DNA of 64,000 bases from assembly GCA_003991915.1 (NCBI GenBank), contig RQTK01000797.1, forward strand, positions 1 through 64,000, written 5' to 3'. Position numbers and translations under genes: made by a program. Under the pieces are notes generated by a model that saw only the letters and a program-made list of their open reading frames with translations, was not told the origin of the DNA and did not search any database. Source of the DNA: Elysia chlorotica. Taxonomy: Eukaryota; Mollusca; Gastropoda; Plakobranchidae. Positions 60,901 through 64,000 of this stretch are shown one piece after another; within the stretch, counting starts at the first letter, position 1, and the number at the start of each line of letters is the position of its first letter.

Positions 60901-62647
60901 AAATCTAATTATGATAATATGTAAAGACATGAACTTTATGAGGTAGTTTTCTTTCTTTTTCTATTTTTCTGTTCATTTCAAACAGAAAAAAAGAAAATGT
61001 GCAAAGTAATAAGGAATTGCAATATTTTATGAGGATAATGTGGCCTACAAAATCAATTTGAGGCACTTATAGATATTCAAGACTGCAAACAGATATATTT
61101 TTAGAATTTTCAGGATATATTTAATCCTCTTTACAAATGTATACAACAGCTCTTGAAACACAGGTCATTTAATTTACCCAGTATCACCAATTACATTAAT
61201 GCTAAAATATTTTCTGCTAGCATGGCAGTGTCACTTGCTTTGTGTTTTCACCTATGGTATTCAATCATGGAATTTATATATATATAAAACCTATCTAGTT
61301 TGGTGCTTTTTTGCTTTTGAATGGAAAATATAATGAATTTAAAAGTAAAAGTAGTCACATGTCATAAATAAGAAGGGTATTCACCTTTCTTTGAATTGGG
61401 GGAAGGTATTTTCTCCAATGGCAGATCAAAGTTCCTTTTTCTTTGAGGCTCTGGACAATTTCGAGGGTGATTAGCCACTGGAACAGGCGAGGCTGATACT
61501 GCCGCAACAGTAGAGTCTGGCTGAACATCTGTCCGCTCAACCTCCATTGGTACATGAGACTGGTACGCCAATCTTGAACTTGAGCTCACTGGCTGGACAA
61601 AGCCAGCTATGGGTCCAGCAACATTTCGGAAATTTTCTTTCCCTGGAGAGCTGAAATTGATGCTGTTTGTGGGAGAAGGAAGAACAGTTGCAGAGCCAGG
61701 AGAATCACCAGCAAACCCAGAATCTTGGCGAGCAAAGCTAAACGCACTGTTTCCTTCACTGAACAGCCCTGGTCTTTCCATAACTTCTGGTCCCGCACCA
61801 ACAGCTTTACGTAACCCTGATTGATTCCTATGCCCCGATGGCTGGCGAGTTGTGGTGGAAGAAACTACGCTTTTTCCCGACGAAGTGTTGCTAGCAGACG
61901 CCTCTACATTGGCCTGCCGTGATGGGCTGTTAACACGTCGAAATGCATCACTGACGACTTGCTTGTTAAGCTGAGCATCAGGCGGAAAGCCTGACTGGGG
62001 ACTGTCGTCAAAGCTAGAATCAGAGCTGTGAGCTCTAGGTGACTCAGCTATAGATCTTGGCATAACCTTGCTTTTACCTCCAGCACTGCTAGGGGTTATA
62101 GCACTGGGAGAGGATACCTGAGGTTGATTTACTGAGCCACTACTATCACCTGCATCTGACATGTTTTGCTGCTGTAAAGTAGAAGTGGAGGCTATAAAGG
62201 GTTTCGCTATTGAAGTACCAGAAGTAAGACGCTTGGCAGGAGTTGAGGGACTAGCTGTGGTGCTAGAAGCACTGTTGCTATTAGTGCTGCTACTTATACT
62301 TTCAGATGACACACTCTCTTCTGCTGCCTTATCTCTACTCTGCCCTGATCCTGTTTCTTTGCTGTCCTCACCCTGTCCATTTTTCATGTTTCTGCGCCTG
62401 TTAGATCTGCAGTCTGATCTATTGCATGCTCCTCCCCACAAACACTCCTGATCATGAGACCTCTCAATAGCAAAACTTGTCTCTTTTTCATCCCTGGTCA
62501 CAGGCTTCAAAGTTTCAGGCTTTCTTTCTCTCTCAGAAAAATCAGATGGCCCACTTGACAAATGAATATTATTTGGAGAAGGCCCTACTTTTCTAACAAC
62601 CGAACCAGCAGCTGATTCATTTACATCAGATAATAGAAAATTTTCAT
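54961..62647 (-). CDS. MPHOSPH8: M-phase phosphoprotein 8 (MPP8) homologue, ten 3' coding exons
   Basis: MPP8 is the H3K9me-reading subunit of the HUSH silencing complex. Exons on the minus strand, 5' to 3': 62647-61385, 60871-60807, 60352-60307, 59660-59517, 58858-58761, 58516-58421, 58030-57876, 57598-57447, 56929-56802 and 55008-54961. All phases agree and give 730 residues in the window. The order is a long Ser-rich disordered region, about five ankyrin repeats (for example NTGLTLLMKAVQKGSIAITE and NGVTALMMAAEQNNTGLVAL), then a C-terminal domain with EGFILFIAHTKINDKGVRCR, CPISSVVLNGITQSPLTK and AKLLVQAFRAKLLPC. This domain and its order after ankyrin repeats match vertebrate MPP8. The N-terminal chromodomain is expected in exons beyond 62647 and is not seen before 64000. 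Confidence 0.85.
55009..56801. other. Last intron of the MPHOSPH8 homologue
   Basis: It contains a GC-richer segment at about 55360-55480 and a tRNA-like element. An extra exon for the residues that seem to be missing from the C-terminal domain was looked for here on the minus strand and not found. Confidence 0.6.
55790..55885 (-). mobile_element. tRNA-like SINE head, minus strand
   Basis: On the minus strand TACCGCCTTAGGATAGCTCC (A-box region) and GGTGCGATTCTCGCCAGG (B-box region) lie at tRNA spacing. It is in the last MPHOSPH8 intron and unrelated in sequence to the main SINE family. Confidence 0.45.
59210..59425 (+). mobile_element. SINE, plus strand
   Basis: A B-box-like GGTTCGAGCCC, the body TGATTGGGTCGGTGACAGTT and the tail GCTGATGTTGGACGTTTAGC; the A-box end is degraded. 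It lies in an MPHOSPH8 intron about 90 bases downstream of an exon acceptor on the opposite strand. Confidence 0.7.
59661..60306. other. MPHOSPH8 intron, nothing else recognised
   Basis: AT-rich intron without recognisable elements. Confidence 0.65.
60807..60871 (-). CDS. MPHOSPH8: MPHOSPH8 small exon with GC-type donor
   Basis: Acceptor CCATACAG, phase 1 in; it encodes SDIDKRISTLTCDDLEDFID plus Gln. The only in-phase donor is CAG|GCAAAT, a GC-AG intron; no GT donor gives the correct phase before a stop. Confidence 0.7.
61385..62647 (-). CDS. MPHOSPH8: MPHOSPH8 large disordered-region exon
   Basis: 1263 bases in one frame, acceptor TTTTTCAG, phase 1 at both ends. The product is dominated by Ser, Pro, Thr and Gly, with Arg/Lys patches and a Cys-containing segment (CLWGGACNRSDC) whose role is unknown. 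It ends RKRNFDLPLEKIPSPNSKK. The equivalent linker in vertebrate MPP8 is also long, charged and disordered. Confidence 0.8.
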
Positions 62648-64000
62648 CTGAAAAACAAATGGGGGAAACAATGTTAAAATTTCAAATTCAGATGGGTTGA
62701 AACTGTTGCTTTATTTAAGATTCATTCTAAGGGAATATATCTATAGTAATATTGCTACTTGAGGCAAAATGCTTTAGTTTAAGCTAGTAAGCAATTAAAC
62801 GATTTACAGCTCTTTAACATAGAAAAAAACAAACTCTGAGACAATATAAATATTTGAAAAAATAATTGCTCATGACAATAAAAAGTTTGGATAGTAATTA
62901 AAAAAATAAAGGAGAATCCAACATATCATTATCTTCTTTAGGTTTTGAAAATTTAAGAGAAATCCCAGTCAGTGTTATAGTACACAACACTTTAATACTC
63001 CGTTTTAACAAATGGTGATATTGATATAATGATAAACACTAGCATGATGCTTCTTTTTAAATGTAAATAAAGAAAAAAAAAATAGTGTGTATCTAGTTCG
63101 CAATAATTTTTCTTGATCCCTAGAAAATGCTTAAAAAAATAGGTTTAAAACTAGGAGAGACCTTTGCTTGTAAAAATCAATCAATGGTGCGACCATATAA
63201 TTTTAATGGGAATTTAAAAACACTAAATAAATAGCATTTTTAACACAATTTGGACAGAAACTGAGAAATAGGCTATTATCATGAGAGAAAAAATATTTAC
63301 AAAACAGGCTGGAACAGGACTAGATCTTTAAAAATCTAATATTTTCAGATATTCATAGCAAGGCTGCCAATACTTTCAATATGGAGTCTAGCAGCCCAGA
63401 TGTGAAAAGCTCAGATCTAGCTTACTCAAATTATATGAGTTTTCGGCGAACCTTTTGGGCGAGTCCACGCACTATAGATAAATATTAATGATTTGATTTT
63501 AAAAACACTCAAATATAGATTCTAGGCTAGGCTAGTGCGTTAAGCAAAAGTTGGCCAAAAACCCCTAGGCTATACAATTTGTAGGCAAAAACACTAGCTT
63601 ATAAATAATTTATAAATGATAAAATTATCTATCTTACATCTAGATTGAGTGCTTATAAATAGATCTAGACAATTCCCGAACTTTTCCACATTTTCTTACG
63701 AAGGCTTCTTAGTGTTAAAGTTATCTTAGATCTTTAGATCTTGTGTCTAGCCTAAATAAATTCTAATACTGCATCACTAGATCTAAGCCCAGGCTAATTT
63801 TATTAAAAGAGTACATACTATGTAGCCTAGTCTAGACCCCAATGTAGATATAGACCAGATAACCCTTTTTTAGTGCATTCAGAGCACCTGCGCTGGCGGC
63901 GCATTCAGACACATAATTAGACATCTTGGCTAGATCTAGATCTAGATTAGGCCCTAGATCTATAGAGTCTAGATCTGAACTTTAAAAAATTAAAGTGAAG
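62648..64000. other. MPHOSPH8 upstream intron or 5' flank
   Basis: No chromodomain exon is recognised. AGATCTAG-rich words occur from about 63640 and are densest at 63930-64000. A short CpG-richer stretch (GCACCTGCGCTGGCGGCGCA) is at about 63884-63903. Confidence 0.55.

Noticed and set aside
63413-63520. Short plus-strand frame starting MESSSPDVKSSDLAYSNYMS
   Set aside because: Only about 35 codons, no recognised domain, and it lies opposite the expected 5' part of the MPP8 gene.

Overview
The window looks like nuclear DNA of a gastropod mollusc. It is AT-rich and intron-rich, carries long GA/CT, GAA, GAT, AAT and TATC microsatellites, tRNA-derived SINEs and clusters of the AGATCTAG motif, and its genes are animal genes in short exons with clean GT-AG borders. 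The gastropod call is inferred from this style plus the presence of ciliary, spliceosomal and silencing-complex genes; no species is claimed. Two runs of N (12627-12870 and about 35148-35519) are assembly gaps inside trinucleotide repeats.

Layout. (1) 3317-8077, + strand: the 3' part of a PRDM13-type gene (second half of the PR/SET domain, then a large exon with one plus three zinc fingers). Its 5' exons are not recognised here. (2) 20443-12108, - strand: a radial spoke head 3 gene (RSPH3), seven coding exons that join in phase to 470 residues. Its first exon and promoter exist twice, and one internal exon carries an exact 173-bp copy of its neighbour. (3) 22.6-31.0 kb, + strand: a mitochondrial ferredoxin (FDX1-like) gene with two tandem copies of its leader exon and two alternative second exons, one FDX2-like and one FDX1-like. 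(4) 36092-36163, - strand: a tRNA-Trp(CCA) gene. (5) 36615-47580, + strand: a complete SF3A3 gene, 17 coding exons, 505 residues. (6) 62647-54961, - strand: the 3' ten coding exons of an MPHOSPH8 (MPP8) homologue with ankyrin repeats and the MPP8 C-terminal domain; its chromodomain exons are not in the window.

The genes act in different processes: neural transcription factor, ciliary axoneme, mitochondrial electron transfer, U2 snRNP, and HUSH-type silencing. RSPH3 and FDX are divergently transcribed from the 21.3-22.7 kb interval, and both copies of the RSPH3 promoter keep an X-box-like RFX site, which fits a ciliary gene.

The main theme is local duplication. At least seven direct or inverted repeats of about 170-1070 bp lie in or next to gene parts: the PRDM13 3' end, a PRDM13 intron block, an RSPH3 exon, the RSPH3 first exon and promoter, the FDX leader exon, the SF3A3 3' UTR, and a 0.97-kb inverted repeat at 33.5-34.5 kb. 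The most interesting single observation is the ferredoxin alternative-exon pair. Its reading phases allow exactly one of the two exons per transcript, and it would give two ferredoxins with different N-terminal halves around one shared 2Fe-2S cluster exon. All family assignments come from memory of the families; no database search was run.
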